This document shows, piece by piece, positions 26,065-34,338 of a stretch of 64,000 nucleotides of DNA. The notes below the pieces were generated by a model. It worked only from the letters and a program-made list of their open reading frames with translations. It had not been told where the DNA came from and ran no database searches. The stretch is from Ottowia oryzae (GTDB taxonomy: Bacteria > Pseudomonadota > Gammaproteobacteria > Burkholderiales > Burkholderiaceae_C), in the NCBI RefSeq assembly GCF_003008535.1, contig NZ_CP027666.1:1410001-1474000 (forward strand), written 5' to 3'. A program made the position numbers and the translations under genes. Positions within the stretch are counted from its first letter, which is position 1, and every line of letters begins with the position of its first letter.

Positions 26065-27318
26065 CTAGCGCTGGTCGATGGTCTGCACCAGCAGATCGAC
26101 GTAGCTGTCTTCGCCCTGGGTGATGCGGATGCGCACTGGCAGGTACTGCAGGCTGGGCGCGAACCAGATCTCCGCCACGATGGAGCCGCGCGGCTTGGCC
26201 AGCTGCCGCGGCCTCAAATGAACGGCCTGCACGGCGCCCAGGGTGGGCAGCTGCAGGGTTTCCTCGCCCAGGATGTCGTAAGTCCACTCGTCCACGCCGC
26301 CGGGCCGTGCCAGCCAGAAGTTGACCTGCCCGCCCGGGCGCAGTGGCACTTGCCCGGTGGCAAAGCGGTGCCCCAGCTCGACGAACTGGCTGGCCGCGTC
26401 CTGCACCGCGTTGGGGCGCGGCACGCGGTTGCCGTTGTTCAGCCGCACGTCTTCGCCAATGCGCACGCCGCGCCGGCGCTGGCGCACCTGCTCTTCGTAC
26501 ACCTCGGGTTGCAGGCCTTGTTCGGTGATCGCCCCCTGGCTGGTGAAGCGTGAAGACAGCAGGATGCCCAGATCCATCTGCACGACCGCCTGGTAGCGCG
26601 TGCCTTCGCGTTGCCACAGCACCTGGGCGCTGCCGTGCAGCTCACCCCGGTAGTTGCCGCTGAGCTGGTAGCTGAGCCGCGTGTCGCCCGGCCAGGTCTG
26701 CACGAAGGCCGGCACGGCGCCGCTGGCCGCCACGGCGGGCGCCGATGCCGTGGGCTCTGGCGCCGAGGTCGCCGCCACGCTGGGCGCGGACGCTGCCGCG
26801 CTGGCTGCTTGCGCCGGGGCTGAGGCGGCTGCCTGCTGGGCGGCGGCGATCTGGGCGGCTGCGTCGGGCGAGTCGCTGCCGCGGGTGGCGGAATCTGCGG
26901 GCGCGGTGGCGTCGGGCGCGCCCGCCTGGGCGGTGCCGGTGCCAGTGTCGGTGACGGTGGGGGCCTGGTCTTCAGCGGCGGCGCTGGCGGCGCGGGCTGG
27001 TTTGGGTGCCGGCTTCGGGTGATTATTTGCTTTGTTTTTAATAGCTGCTGGCGCAGGCAGGATGTGCGCTGAAGGCCGATTTGGTGCTGAATTGGCGGCG
27101 ACCTGCGTAGCCACCGCGTCGGGCGTTGGCGCAGGCGCTTTGGCCTGCAGGGTGCGGGTGTACATCGGCTGCGCCAATTCGCGCAGCAGGCTGGGCGGCT
27201 GCAGCAACACCGACACCCAGCCCAGCACCGCCGCGTGCGCCAGCAGCGCGATGCCGAGTGCCGCCAGCAAGGCGCGGCGCACGGCGGGCCGCGACGGAGG
27301 GGTCAGCGTGCGGGCCAT
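26065..27318 (-). CDS. DUF3108 domain envelope protein
   Basis: A 417-residue protein. It has a short N-terminal cytoplasmic part, one membrane helix (LLAALGIALLAHAAVLGWV, about residues 18-36) and a long Ala/Pro/Ser-rich linker to about residue 200. A C-terminal DUF3108 domain (TRLSYQLSGNYRGELHGSAQVLW ... GGVDEWTYDILGEETLQLPTLG) of about 210 residues is predicted to be periplasmic. Function is unknown. The start is chosen at MARTLTPPSRPAV because the frame upstream belongs to the M61 gene, which it overlaps by 16 nt. Residues about 78-99 are encoded by a dispersed repeat. Confidence 0.8.
   Translation of the reverse strand: MARTLTPPSRPAVRRALLAALGIALLAHAAVLGWVSVLLQPPSLLRELAQPMYTRTLQAKAPAPTPDAVATQVAANSAPNRPSAHILPAPAAIKNKANNHPKPAPKPARAASAAAEDQAPTVTDTGTGTAQAGAPDATAPADSATRGSDSPDAAAQIAAAQQAAASAPAQAASAAASAPSVAATSAPEPTASAPAVAASGAVPAFVQTWPGDTRLSYQLSGNYRGELHGSAQVLWQREGTRYQAVVQMDLGILLSSRFTSQGAITEQGLQPEVYEEQVRQRRRGVRIGEDVRLNNGNRVPRPNAVQDAASQFVELGHRFATGQVPLRPGGQVNFWLARPGGVDEWTYDILGEETLQLPTLGAVQAVHLRPRQLAKPRGSIVAEIWFAPSLQYLPVRIRITQGEDSYVDLLVQTIDQR
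27022..27085. repeat. Dispersed repeat copy 5, inside the DUF3108 coding sequence
   Basis: TTTTTAATAGCTGCTGGCGC followed by AGGCAGGATGTGCGCTGAAG and GCCGATTTGGTGC. Its reverse complement is almost the same as copy 6 over about 45 nt, including the AATCGGCCTTCAGCGCAC segment. It reads through in frame as part of the linker. Confidence 0.75.
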
Positions 27319-29144
27319 CCCTGAGTATCGGCGCCCGCCGGCCTGACCAGCCGCCAGGTGGTGGCGCCGGTGGGCAGCTCCAGCGGCAGGCGCAGCAGGC
27401 GTTTGTCGCGCGCCACCAGCGCCAGCACGCGGCGCGCCCGGCCGGCGTACAAGGGCAGGTCTTCCAGGCGCGTGAGGCGCCAGCCGGCGGCGGTCTGCGT
27501 GGCCTGACTGGTGCTGGCAGCGGCTGCGCGGCGTCCTTGGCGGGCCTCGGTCACGGGCTCGACCCCCAGCCATTCGTCGCCCGCGGCCATGCCGGCAGCG
27601 GCGGCGGCGCCGCCATCCAGCACCACTTTCAGCGTGACGGTGCCGCCGCTTTCGGTCACGCGCAGCCCCAGCGTCTGCGCCACCTGCGACGGCTCTTGCA
27701 GCACTTGCACGCCCTGGGCTTCCAGCAAGTCTTTCAGCGGCAGATCTTCGGTGCCGTGCACCCAGGCGGTCAGCTCGGTGGCGAAGCTGCGGCCGGCCTG
27801 ATCGGTCAGCACCGCGGCGACGTCGGCCTCGGTCAGCGGGCCACCGCGGGTGCGCTGCCAAAGGCTGCGCATCACGTCGTCCAGCGTGCCTCGGCCGGCT
27901 TCGCGCAGCGTCAGATCCAGGCACAGCGCGACCAGCGCGCCTTTGCTGTAGTAGCTGATGGTGCTGTTGGGCGTGTTTTCGTCGGGGCGGTAATAGCGCG
28001 TCCAGGCGTCAAAGCTGGCCTGCGCGACCGATTGCGCCTGCCGCCCCGGCGCCTGCAGCACCTGGTTGGCGGTGGTGGTCAGCAGCTTGAGGTAGCCCGC
28101 GTCGTCGATCAGCCCCGCGCGGCGCAGCAGCAGGTCGTCGTAGTAGCTGGTGAAGCCTTCAAAGAACCACAGCAGGCGCGTGTAGTTTTCTTGCGTGTAG
28201 TCGTAGCGGGCGAACTCGGCCGGCCGCATGCGCTTGACGTTCCAGGTGTGAAAGTATTCGTGGCTGATCAGCCCCAGCAGCGTGACGTAGCCCTCGCCCA
28301 CGCGTGCGGCCTCGGCCGGGGCGCCGTGGCGCGGCAGGTCGCGCCGCCCGCAGATCAGCGCGGTGCTGGCGCGGTGCTCCAGCCCGCCGTAGCCGTCGTC
28401 CACCACGTTCAGCATGAACACGTACTGCCGGTGCGGCGGGCGCGCCTTGCCGTGCCAGAAGGCGATGGCGGTTTCGCAAATCTTGCGCGCAGCGCGCAGC
28501 AGGCGTTCGCCGTCAAAGGCGGCGGGTGCGCCGGCCACCACCAGGCGGTGGGGAACGCCGGCCGCCTTGAATTGGCCGCTCCAGAAAGCGCCCAGCTCAA
28601 ACGGGTGGTCCACCGCCTCGTCGTAGTCGGCCGCGCGGTAGGTGCCAAAGCCGCGCTTGTCCGACCGCACGGTGGGCATGGCCGTGGCCAGTTGCCAGTC
28701 GGGCGCATCGGCGGGTGGTCGTACGGTGACTTCGTGCGGAGCACCTTCGTGGCCGTGGGCGCGCAGCAGCACGCTGGTGCCGTTGAAAAAGCCCCGGTGG
28801 CTGTCTAGCCAGGCGGCGCGCACAGAGTTGTCGCGCGCGTACACGGTGTATTCGATGGTCAGCGGGCGGCCCGGCTGGCAGGCAATGTCCCAGGTGCTCT
28901 TGTCGAGCTGGGTGACTTCGCACTCGGCGCGGCCCTGCTGCGCGCGCAAGCCGCTCAGGTGGCGGGCGAACTCGCGCACGAGGTAGCTGCCCGGAATCCA
29001 CACCGGCAGCGACACGCGCTGCACGTCGGTGATGGGCGTCAGCTTCATCTGCACCACGTAGCGGTGGCGCAGCCGGTCGAGGGTGAGGGTGTAGCCGACG
29101 GGCGCGGCGTCGGTGCGGCGGGTGGGGGTGCGGGCGGCGGGCAT
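27303..29144 (-). CDS. M61-family peptidase with C-terminal PDZ domain
   Basis: A 613-residue metallopeptidase of the glycyl-aminopeptidase family. An N-terminal beta-sandwich domain contains the VSLPVWIPGSYLVREFARH block. The zinc site is HEYFH at residues 295-299, followed by WNVKRMRP. A YYSKGALVALCLDL segment precedes a PDZ-like C-terminal domain (GGTVTLKVVLDGGAAAAAGMAAGDEWLGV). No signal peptide is obvious, so a cytosolic location is most likely. The start is uncertain: MPAARTPTRR at 29144 is chosen, but Met codons at 29186 and 29210 are in frame. The stop overlaps the DUF3108 start. Confidence 0.88.
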   Translation of the reverse strand: MPAARTPTRRTDAAPVGYTLTLDRLRHRYVVQMKLTPITDVQRVSLPVWIPGSYLVREFARHLSGLRAQQGRAECEVTQLDKSTWDIACQPGRPLTIEYTVYARDNSVRAAWLDSHRGFFNGTSVLLRAHGHEGAPHEVTVRPPADAPDWQLATAMPTVRSDKRGFGTYRAADYDEAVDHPFELGAFWSGQFKAAGVPHRLVVAGAPAAFDGERLLRAARKICETAIAFWHGKARPPHRQYVFMLNVVDDGYGGLEHRASTALICGRRDLPRHGAPAEAARVGEGYVTLLGLISHEYFHTWNVKRMRPAEFARYDYTQENYTRLLWFFEGFTSYYDDLLLRRAGLIDDAGYLKLLTTTANQVLQAPGRQAQSVAQASFDAWTRYYRPDENTPNSTISYYSKGALVALCLDLTLREAGRGTLDDVMRSLWQRTRGGPLTEADVAAVLTDQAGRSFATELTAWVHGTEDLPLKDLLEAQGVQVLQEPSQVAQTLGLRVTESGGTVTLKVVLDGGAAAAAGMAAGDEWLGVEPVTEARQGRRAAAASTSQATQTAAGWRLTRLEDLPLYAGRARRVLALVARDKRLLRLPLELPTGATTWRLVRPAGADTQGWPAR

Positions 29145-29312
29145 GAGATCGGTCGGTAGCGCGGCAGGCTCAGCGCCGCGCCGGTGCATCGGCTTGGGGT
29201 GCGGGTTCAAGCGCCATCATGCCAGCCAGGCTGCGGGGCGGTGTTTCACCAGGCTTAAGCCCCGCAGGCCCCTGCGCGCCAGGCGCATGGCAGGCGTCCC
29301 GGCGGTGGCGGC

Positions 29313-30032
29313 TCAGCGCGCCAGTTGCTGCTCGATCTGTTGCGCGTTGATGGCGCCCGGCACGCGCGTGCCGTCGGCAAAGACCAGCGTGGGGGTGCCG
29401 GTGATGCGGTACTTCTTGGCAAACTCGAGGTTGGCCGTGAGCGCGTCGGTGTTGCAGCTGCTGGCGCCCTTGGGCAGCACGTCGCGCTGCATCCAGTCGT
29501 CCCAGGTCTTGCCCTTGTTCATGCTGCACCAGATCTGCTTGGATTTCTCTACCGAATCCTGGCCCAGGATGGGAATCAGGTACAGGTACACCGTCACGTT
29601 GTTGACTTTCTGCAGGTCTTTTTCAAAGCGCTTGCAGTAGCCGCAGTTGGGGTCGGCAAACACGGCCAGCTTGCGCTTGCCGTTGCCGCGTACCATGGTG
29701 AAGGCGTTCTTGGTGTCCAACTCGTCGAACTTGATGGCCGTGAGCTTCTCGACGCGCTCTTCCGTCAGGTTTTTCTTCGACCGCGTGTCCAGCAGGTTGC
29801 CCTGCACGATGAAGTTGCCTTCGGCGTCGGTGTACAGGATGTCGGTGCCCACGCGCACTTCGTACAGGCCTGCCATGGGCGTCTTGCGGATCTCGTCGAT
29901 CTGGCTCAACGCGGGAATGCGCTCGCCCAGGTTCTTGCGGATGGCCGCGGCTTCTTTGTCTTGGGCGGTGGCCAGCAGGGGCAGCGCGAGCAGGGCAGCC
30001 ACCGCAGCGCGGCGAATCAGGTTCTTGTTCAT
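29313..30032 (-). CDS. dsbC: Thiol:disulfide interchange protein, DsbC family
   Basis: Periplasmic disulfide isomerase. The 239-residue precursor starts with a signal peptide (MNKNLIRRAAVAALLALPLLATAQ). An N-terminal dimerisation domain (IRKNLGERIPALSQIDEIRKTPM) is followed by a thioredoxin domain with CGYC at residues 130-133, a second cysteine pair in IWCSMNKG and GASSCN, and cis-Pro in ITGTPTLVFADG. The ATG at 30032 is chosen because the signal peptide begins there; the frame runs further upstream without merit. Its redox partner DsbD is not in the window. Confidence 0.94.
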   Translation of the reverse strand: MNKNLIRRAAVAALLALPLLATAQDKEAAAIRKNLGERIPALSQIDEIRKTPMAGLYEVRVGTDILYTDAEGNFIVQGNLLDTRSKKNLTEERVEKLTAIKFDELDTKNAFTMVRGNGKRKLAVFADPNCGYCKRFEKDLQKVNNVTVYLYLIPILGQDSVEKSKQIWCSMNKGKTWDDWMQRDVLPKGASSCNTDALTANLEFAKKYRITGTPTLVFADGTRVPGAINAQQIEQQLAR

Positions 30033-30075
30033 GAGGGACGTGTGAAAAGGTGAAAGGTTCAGAGTGGCTGGCGGC

Positions 30076-31200
30076 TCAGGCAGTTCCCATCGCCAGGCGC
30101 GTGATGCCGGATTTGATCGGCCCGCTGGCGTCAAACAGGCGCATGCCCCAGTTGCGTGCGGCGGCGGCCAGCGGTTCGGGCCGGCCAAACAACAGCTGAA
30201 GGCTGTCGGTGGCCAGGCGCATGCGCAGCCATTCGCCCTGGCGGGCGCGCTCATAGCGGCGCAGCAGCTTCAAATCGGCCGGCGTGCGCCAAGGCTCGCG
30301 CGCGGCCAGCACGCTCGCCAGCTCGGCGGCATCGCCCAGGCCCACATTCAGGCCTTGACCAGCCAGCGGGTGCATGGCGTGCGCGGCATCACCGGCCAGC
30401 GCAAAGCTGCGCTGCGGCGCATCCGGCACGCGGCCCACCCAGCGCTGCGCGGCGGCCAGCACCAGTGGCCAGGTGGCGCGCGGGGCGCACAGCTGCAGCG
30501 CGCCCAGGGCGTGGCCGCTGAGGTCGGCCAGCATGGCGGCCACGGCACCGTCGGGCAGCGCCATCAGCTCGGGCACGCGCTCGGCGCGCACCGACCAGAC
30601 CACCGCCACGCGGTGGCCCTGCGGGCCGTCCAGCGGCAGAAAGGCCAGGATTTCGCCATCGGCCGTGAACCACTGGCGGGCGATCTGCCCGTGCGGCAAT
30701 TCGCAGTCCAGCCGGGTGGCGATGGCGTGTTGCGGGTAGGGCGTGCGGTCGAATTCCACGCCCCATTCGGCGCGGGTGCGGCTGGCGCGGCCTTCGCAGA
30801 CCACGGTCAGCTGCGCGGCCACGGGCTCATCCACCACGTCGATGTCGCCCTGAAACTGGCACGCCTGCGTGAGCTGCTGCTCCAGCGCGGGCACGTCCAC
30901 GATCCAGTTGAGCGCGTCCACGCCCTGCGCGGCGGCGCTGAAATGCACCTGCCCGGCGCCGTCGCCCCGCACCTGCATGCCCAGCACGGGCGTGGCGGCC
31001 GATTCGGCGGGCCAGCAGCGCAGTGACTGCAGCAGCGCGCGGGATGCGGGGCTGAGCGCGTAGGCGCGCACGTCGGCGGCGTCGGGTGGGCGCGGCGAGG
31101 CGACCAGCGCCACGCGCAGGCGTTCGCGCGCCAGCAACAGCGCCAGGGTGCGCCCGACGATGCCGGCGCCGCGGATGCAGATGTCGTGGGTGACAGCCAT
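30076..31200 (-). CDS. FAD-dependent ubiquinone-biosynthesis hydroxylase, UbiH/UbiF/Coq6 family
   Basis: A 374-residue flavoprotein monooxygenase. The N-terminal FAD motif is DICIRGAGIVGRTLALLLARE. The second FAD motif, FALAGDAAHAMHPLAGQGLNVGLGD near residue 280, is diagnostic for UbiH/UbiF-type hydroxylases of the ubiquinone ring. Which ring position it acts on cannot be told from the sequence. It lies 43 nt downstream of dsbC's start side, on the same strand and transcribed before it. A TACAAT box sits 10 nt upstream of the ATG. Confidence 0.88.
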   Translation of the reverse strand: MAVTHDICIRGAGIVGRTLALLLARERLRVALVASPRPPDAADVRAYALSPASRALLQSLRCWPAESAATPVLGMQVRGDGAGQVHFSAAAQGVDALNWIVDVPALEQQLTQACQFQGDIDVVDEPVAAQLTVVCEGRASRTRAEWGVEFDRTPYPQHAIATRLDCELPHGQIARQWFTADGEILAFLPLDGPQGHRVAVVWSVRAERVPELMALPDGAVAAMLADLSGHALGALQLCAPRATWPLVLAAAQRWVGRVPDAPQRSFALAGDAAHAMHPLAGQGLNVGLGDAAELASVLAAREPWRTPADLKLLRRYERARQGEWLRMRLATDSLQLLFGRPEPLAAAARNWGMRLFDASGPIKSGITRLAMGTA

Positions 31201-31210
31201 GATGGCCCCG

Positions 31211-31216
31211 ATTGTA
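31211..31216 (-). promoter_or_regulatory. Candidate -10 box (TACAAT) of the UbiH-family gene
   Basis: On the minus strand the context is GCCTACAATCGGGGCCATC then ATG. The hexamer ends 10 nt before the start codon, so the leader would be about 3-4 nt. Confidence 0.45.
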
Positions 31217-31251
31217 GGCGGCATGCGCCCACGTGCTGCGGCAATGGCTTT

Positions 31252-31319
31252 GTGGTCAAATCGGCCTTCAGCGCACGATGCACCTGCGCCAGCAGCTATC
31301 AAGTTAATAGTAATGGCCC
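31252..31319. repeat. Dispersed repeat copy 6
   Basis: AAATCGGCCTTCAGCGCAC, then CACCTGCGCCAGCAGCTATC and AAGTTAATAGTA. Its right end overlaps the ATG of the MOSC gene, so the repeat forms that gene's 5' region. It is nearly identical to copy 5. Confidence 0.75.
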
Positions 31320-32209
31320 ATCCTGACCCCGCCCCCGCAGACGACCTGAACGATGACCGATTGCACGCCAGCGTGGCGCAATTGTTCGTCTACCCCGTCA
31401 AATCCTGCGCCGGCGTGGCGCTGCAAGAGGCCGAGCTGACCGAAACCGGGCTGGACCTGGATCGTGCCTGGATGGTGGTCGACGCCACGGGCCGCTTTGT
31501 CACCCAGCGCGAGCTGCCCCGCATGGCGCTGGTCGTGCCGCAAATTCGCCGCTACGAAGTGGTGCTGCGCGCGCCGGGCATGCTGGCGCTGCACCTGGGC
31601 ATGAACGAAGTGGTGTCGCCCACGCGCGCGAAGGTGTGGGCCGACACCGTGGACGCGTGGGACATGGGCGACGTGGCTGCGCAGTGGTTCAGCGACTTTC
31701 TGGGCCAGCCCGGCCTGCGCCTGGTGCGCTTTGACCCCGAGGTGCGCCGCCTATCCAGCCTGAAGTGGACGGGCGGCATCGAGTCGCCCAACCAGTTTGC
31801 CGACGGCTTTGCCCTGCTGGTCACCACCACCGCCGCGCTGGACGGATTGAACGCCCGAATGGCCGCCAACGGCGTGGCCGCGGTGGACATGCGGCGCTTT
31901 CGGCCCAACCTGGTGCTGGCCGGCACCGCCGCCCACGACGAAGACCGCGTGGATGAATTGCACATCGCCACCGCAGGCGGGCCGGTGCGGCTGAAGCTGG
32001 TCAAGCCCTGCGCGCGCTGCCCCATTCCCAACGTCGACCCCGCCACCGGCGAACCCGCGCCGCAGGTGATGGATGCGCTGCAAACCTACCGCGCCGACCC
32101 GCGCGTGGGCGGCGCGCTGACCTTCGGCATGAACGCCATCGTGCTTGACGGCGTGGGCCAGCGCCTGCGCGTGGGCGACGCGGTGGTGGGCGACTGGCAG
32201 TTCGACTGA
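31313..32209 (+). CDS. MOSC domain protein with N-terminal beta-barrel
   Basis: A 298-residue protein of the molybdenum-cofactor sulfurase C-terminal (MOSC) family. The N-terminal domain opens with VAQLFVYPVKSCAGVALQEA. The MOSC core contains RFRPNLVLAG and the conserved cysteine segment KPCARCPIPNVDPATG near residue 235, which in relatives binds the molybdenum cofactor or its sulfide. Family members (YcbX-like, mARC-like) reduce N-hydroxylated compounds. No partner reductase is adjacent. The start at 31313 directly follows a repeat element. Confidence 0.85.
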   Translation: MAHPDPAPADDLNDDRLHASVAQLFVYPVKSCAGVALQEAELTETGLDLDRAWMVVDATGRFVTQRELPRMALVVPQIRRYEVVLRAPGMLALHLGMNEVVSPTRAKVWADTVDAWDMGDVAAQWFSDFLGQPGLRLVRFDPEVRRLSSLKWTGGIESPNQFADGFALLVTTTAALDGLNARMAANGVAAVDMRRFRPNLVLAGTAAHDEDRVDELHIATAGGPVRLKLVKPCARCPIPNVDPATGEPAPQVMDALQTYRADPRVGGALTFGMNAIVLDGVGQRLRVGDAVVGDWQFD

Positions 32210-32243
32210 AGCCGCCCCCCGGTTGAGCCCAAGAAGGCGCCCG

Positions 32244-33593
32244 ATGCGCTTGCGCACCAAGATCATCGCGCTGGCCGCTGCGCCCTTGCTGCTGGCGCTG
32301 GTGCTGGTCGCGCTGGCGGTGTGGCACCAGGAGCGCGACCTGGCCCAGCGTGAGCGCAGCCTGATCGAAGACAGCTACATGGCGCAGCGCCGCAGCGAGC
32401 TGCGCACCTACGGCGCGCTGGCGATCAGCACCATCAAGCTCCTGTACGACAGCGGCCGGCAGGACGATGCCGCCCAAGCCGAAGCGCTGCGCCGCCTGGC
32501 CGCGCTGGACTACGGCAGCGACGGCTACTTCTTCGTCTATGACTTGCAGGGCCGCAGCCTTATGCACTCGCGCCAGCCCGAGCTGGTGGGCCAGTCGCTG
32601 TGGGACTTGCGCGACACCCAGGGCCGCTACACCCTGCGCGACCTGATCCGTGCTGCGCAGCAGCCCGGCGGCGGCTTTGTCGACTACGAATGGCGCAAGC
32701 CGTCCAGCGAGCAGACCGCGCCCAAGCTGGGCTACGTGATCGTGCTGCCGCGCTGGAACTGGGTGGTGGGCACGGGGCTGTACCTGGACGACATCCAGGA
32801 CACCCTGGCCGCCGTGGATCGGCAGATGAACGCCAACGTGACCGTGACGCTGCTGTGGATCGCCGCCATCGCTGCGCTGTGCCTGCTGGCCGTCAGCGCC
32901 GCCGGGCTGTGGCTGAACCTGAGCGAGCATCGCTCGGCGGCTGCCCAGTTGCGCCTGTTGGCGCGGCGCGTGGTTCAGTCGCAAGAAGACGAGCGCCACC
33001 ATTTGGCGCGTGAGCTGCACGACGGCACCAGCCAGGCGCTGGTGGGCGTCAAGCTGCAGATCGAGGCGTACATCGACAGCCTGGCCACGCCCGACGCGCC
33101 GCCCGCGCTGACCAAGGCTTTGCAGCGCCTGAACGACGCCCTGCAAGAGGTGCGCGGGCTGTCGCATGGGCTGCGCCCCGCGCTGCTGGACACGCTGGGC
33201 CTGCCGGCCGCGCTGGACCGGCTGGCGCAGGACTTCAGCGACCAAGGCGGCATCGAGGCCAGCACAGTGGTGCAGGGCGTGCCTCGCCCGCTGCTGCCCG
33301 AGGCCAAGACTGCGCTGTTTCGCGTGGCCCAGGAGGCGTTGACCAACGTGCACAAGCACGCCGCGGGCGCCGCCTGCGTCACGCTGACCCTGCAATTCGA
33401 TGCCGCCAGCGTGCGCCTGCGGGTGCAGGACGACGGCCACGGCTTTGACGTGCCGGCCCTGCAGATGGATGCGCGCCGCGGAATTGGGCTGCGCAACATG
33501 CGCGAACGCATGGCGGCCGTCGGTGGCCGGCTGCGCCTGCGCTCCGAGCCCGGCGCCACTACCATCGAGGCCGAGCTGCCCACCCCCGCATGA
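32244..33593 (+). CDS. Sensor histidine kinase with periplasmic Cache domain (NarL/DesK-type)
   Basis: A 449-residue membrane kinase. TM1 is at about residues 7-25 (IIALAAAPLLLALVLVALAV). A periplasmic single-Cache domain spans about 40-185 (YGSDGYFFVYDLQGRSLMH, PKLGYVIVLPRWNWVVGTG). TM2 is at about 198-220. A HisKA_3 dimerisation domain has the phospho-accepting His259 in ARELHDGTSQALVG, and a HATPase domain carries DDGHGFD and GIGLRNMRERM. Cache domains of this type usually bind small carboxylates. The stop overlaps the response regulator start by 4 nt. The ligand is unknown. Confidence 0.92.
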   Translation: MRLRTKIIALAAAPLLLALVLVALAVWHQERDLAQRERSLIEDSYMAQRRSELRTYGALAISTIKLLYDSGRQDDAAQAEALRRLAALDYGSDGYFFVYDLQGRSLMHSRQPELVGQSLWDLRDTQGRYTLRDLIRAAQQPGGGFVDYEWRKPSSEQTAPKLGYVIVLPRWNWVVGTGLYLDDIQDTLAAVDRQMNANVTVTLLWIAAIAALCLLAVSAAGLWLNLSEHRSAAAQLRLLARRVVQSQEDERHHLARELHDGTSQALVGVKLQIEAYIDSLATPDAPPALTKALQRLNDALQEVRGLSHGLRPALLDTLGLPAALDRLAQDFSDQGGIEASTVVQGVPRPLLPEAKTALFRVAQEALTNVHKHAAGAACVTLTLQFDAASVRLRVQDDGHGFDVPALQMDARRGIGLRNMRERMAAVGGRLRLRSEPGATTIEAELPTPA

Positions 33594-34228
33594 CCCGCCA
33601 AGTCCGCCTGTTTCTTGTCGACGACCACCCGCTGGTGCGCGACGGCCTGCGCGCGCGGCTGGAGTCCGTCGCGTGGATCCACGTGGTGGGCGAGGCAGGC
33701 AGCGGCGCGCAGGCGCTGGCGCTGATGGATGCCGCCGCGCCCGACCTGCTGCTGATGGACGTGGGCATGAAGGACATGAACGGGCTGGAGCTGGCCGCGC
33801 AAATCCTTCAGCGCCCGAGCCCACCGCACATCGTGATGCTGAGCATGTACGACAACCCCGAGTACGTGCAGCAGGCGCTGCAGCTGGGGGCGCGCGGCTA
33901 CGTGCTCAAGGACGCGCCGTCGGCGCAGATCGTGGCGGCCATCGAGGCGGTGTCTGCCGGCGGTGTCTTTCTGAGCCCGGCGGTCTCGCGCTGGCCGGCG
34001 CGCGCGGCCGAGGCACGCCCTTTGCTGACCCCGCGCGAGGCGGAAATACTCGCGGCGCTGGGGCGTGGCGAATCCAGCAAGCAGATGGCCCGGGCCCTGG
34101 GGCTGAGCGTGCGCACCGTGGAGGCGCACCGCCAAAGCATCAAGCGCCGCCTGTCCATCGACAGCCTGGCCGAGCTGATCCGCTACGCGGTCGAACATAC
34201 CGGATCGCAAGGGCGGCATGAGGCTTGA
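33590..34228 (+). CDS. LuxR/NarL-family response regulator
   Basis: A 212-residue regulator. The N-terminal receiver has FLVDDHPLVRDGL and phospho-acceptor Asp57 in LLLMDVGMKDMNG. The C-terminal LuxR-type helix-turn-helix is LTPREAEILAALGRGESSKQMARALGLSVRTVEAHRQ near residue 145. Translationally coupled to the kinase (ATGA). It ends 110 nt upstream of cstA, and the intergenic region carries an inverted repeat, making cstA the most likely target. The pairing with cstA is inference from context. Confidence 0.93.
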   Translation: MTRQVRLFLVDDHPLVRDGLRARLESVAWIHVVGEAGSGAQALALMDAAAPDLLLMDVGMKDMNGLELAAQILQRPSPPHIVMLSMYDNPEYVQQALQLGARGYVLKDAPSAQIVAAIEAVSAGGVFLSPAVSRWPARAAEARPLLTPREAEILAALGRGESSKQMARALGLSVRTVEAHRQSIKRRLSIDSLAELIRYAVEHTGSQGRHEA

Positions 34229-34248
34229 TACGTGAATTTACGTACGTA
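34229..34248 (+). promoter_or_regulatory. Candidate regulator binding site upstream of cstA
   Basis: TACGTGAATTTACGTACGTA contains the inverted repeat TACGT-N6-ACGTA and an overlapping TACGTA palindrome. It is in the gap between the response regulator and cstA. NarL-family regulators typically bind such short inverted repeats. Confidence 0.4.
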
Positions 34249-34284
34249 GTCGCGCGTAAGTCTTTCGCGTAGTCCGACGGATGC

Positions 34285-34300
34285 GGGCATGCGGTTTGCA
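34285..34300 (+). promoter_or_regulatory. Possible sigma-54 promoter of cstA
   Basis: GGGCATGCGGTTTGCA matches 14 of 16 positions of TGGCACGNNNNTTGCW, including GG and GC with exactly 10 nt between. The start would fall near 34311, leaving about 27 nt before ATG with AAGGAG at 34325-34330. A chance match cannot be excluded. Confidence 0.4.
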
Positions 34301-34338
34301 CGGAAAACTGTAAGCATTCATTCCAAGGAGACATTTCC

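Noticed and set aside
25760..26068. A plus-strand frame of about 100 codons between nrdA and the DUF3108 gene
   Set aside because: It starts within the NrdR operator, has no ribosome binding site and is unusually rich in Arg, Trp and Cys.
32001..33824. A 607-codon minus-strand frame opposite the two-component system
   Set aside because: It mirrors the kinase and regulator genes, which have clear domains; repetitive Gln/His/Arg composition indicates a shadow.
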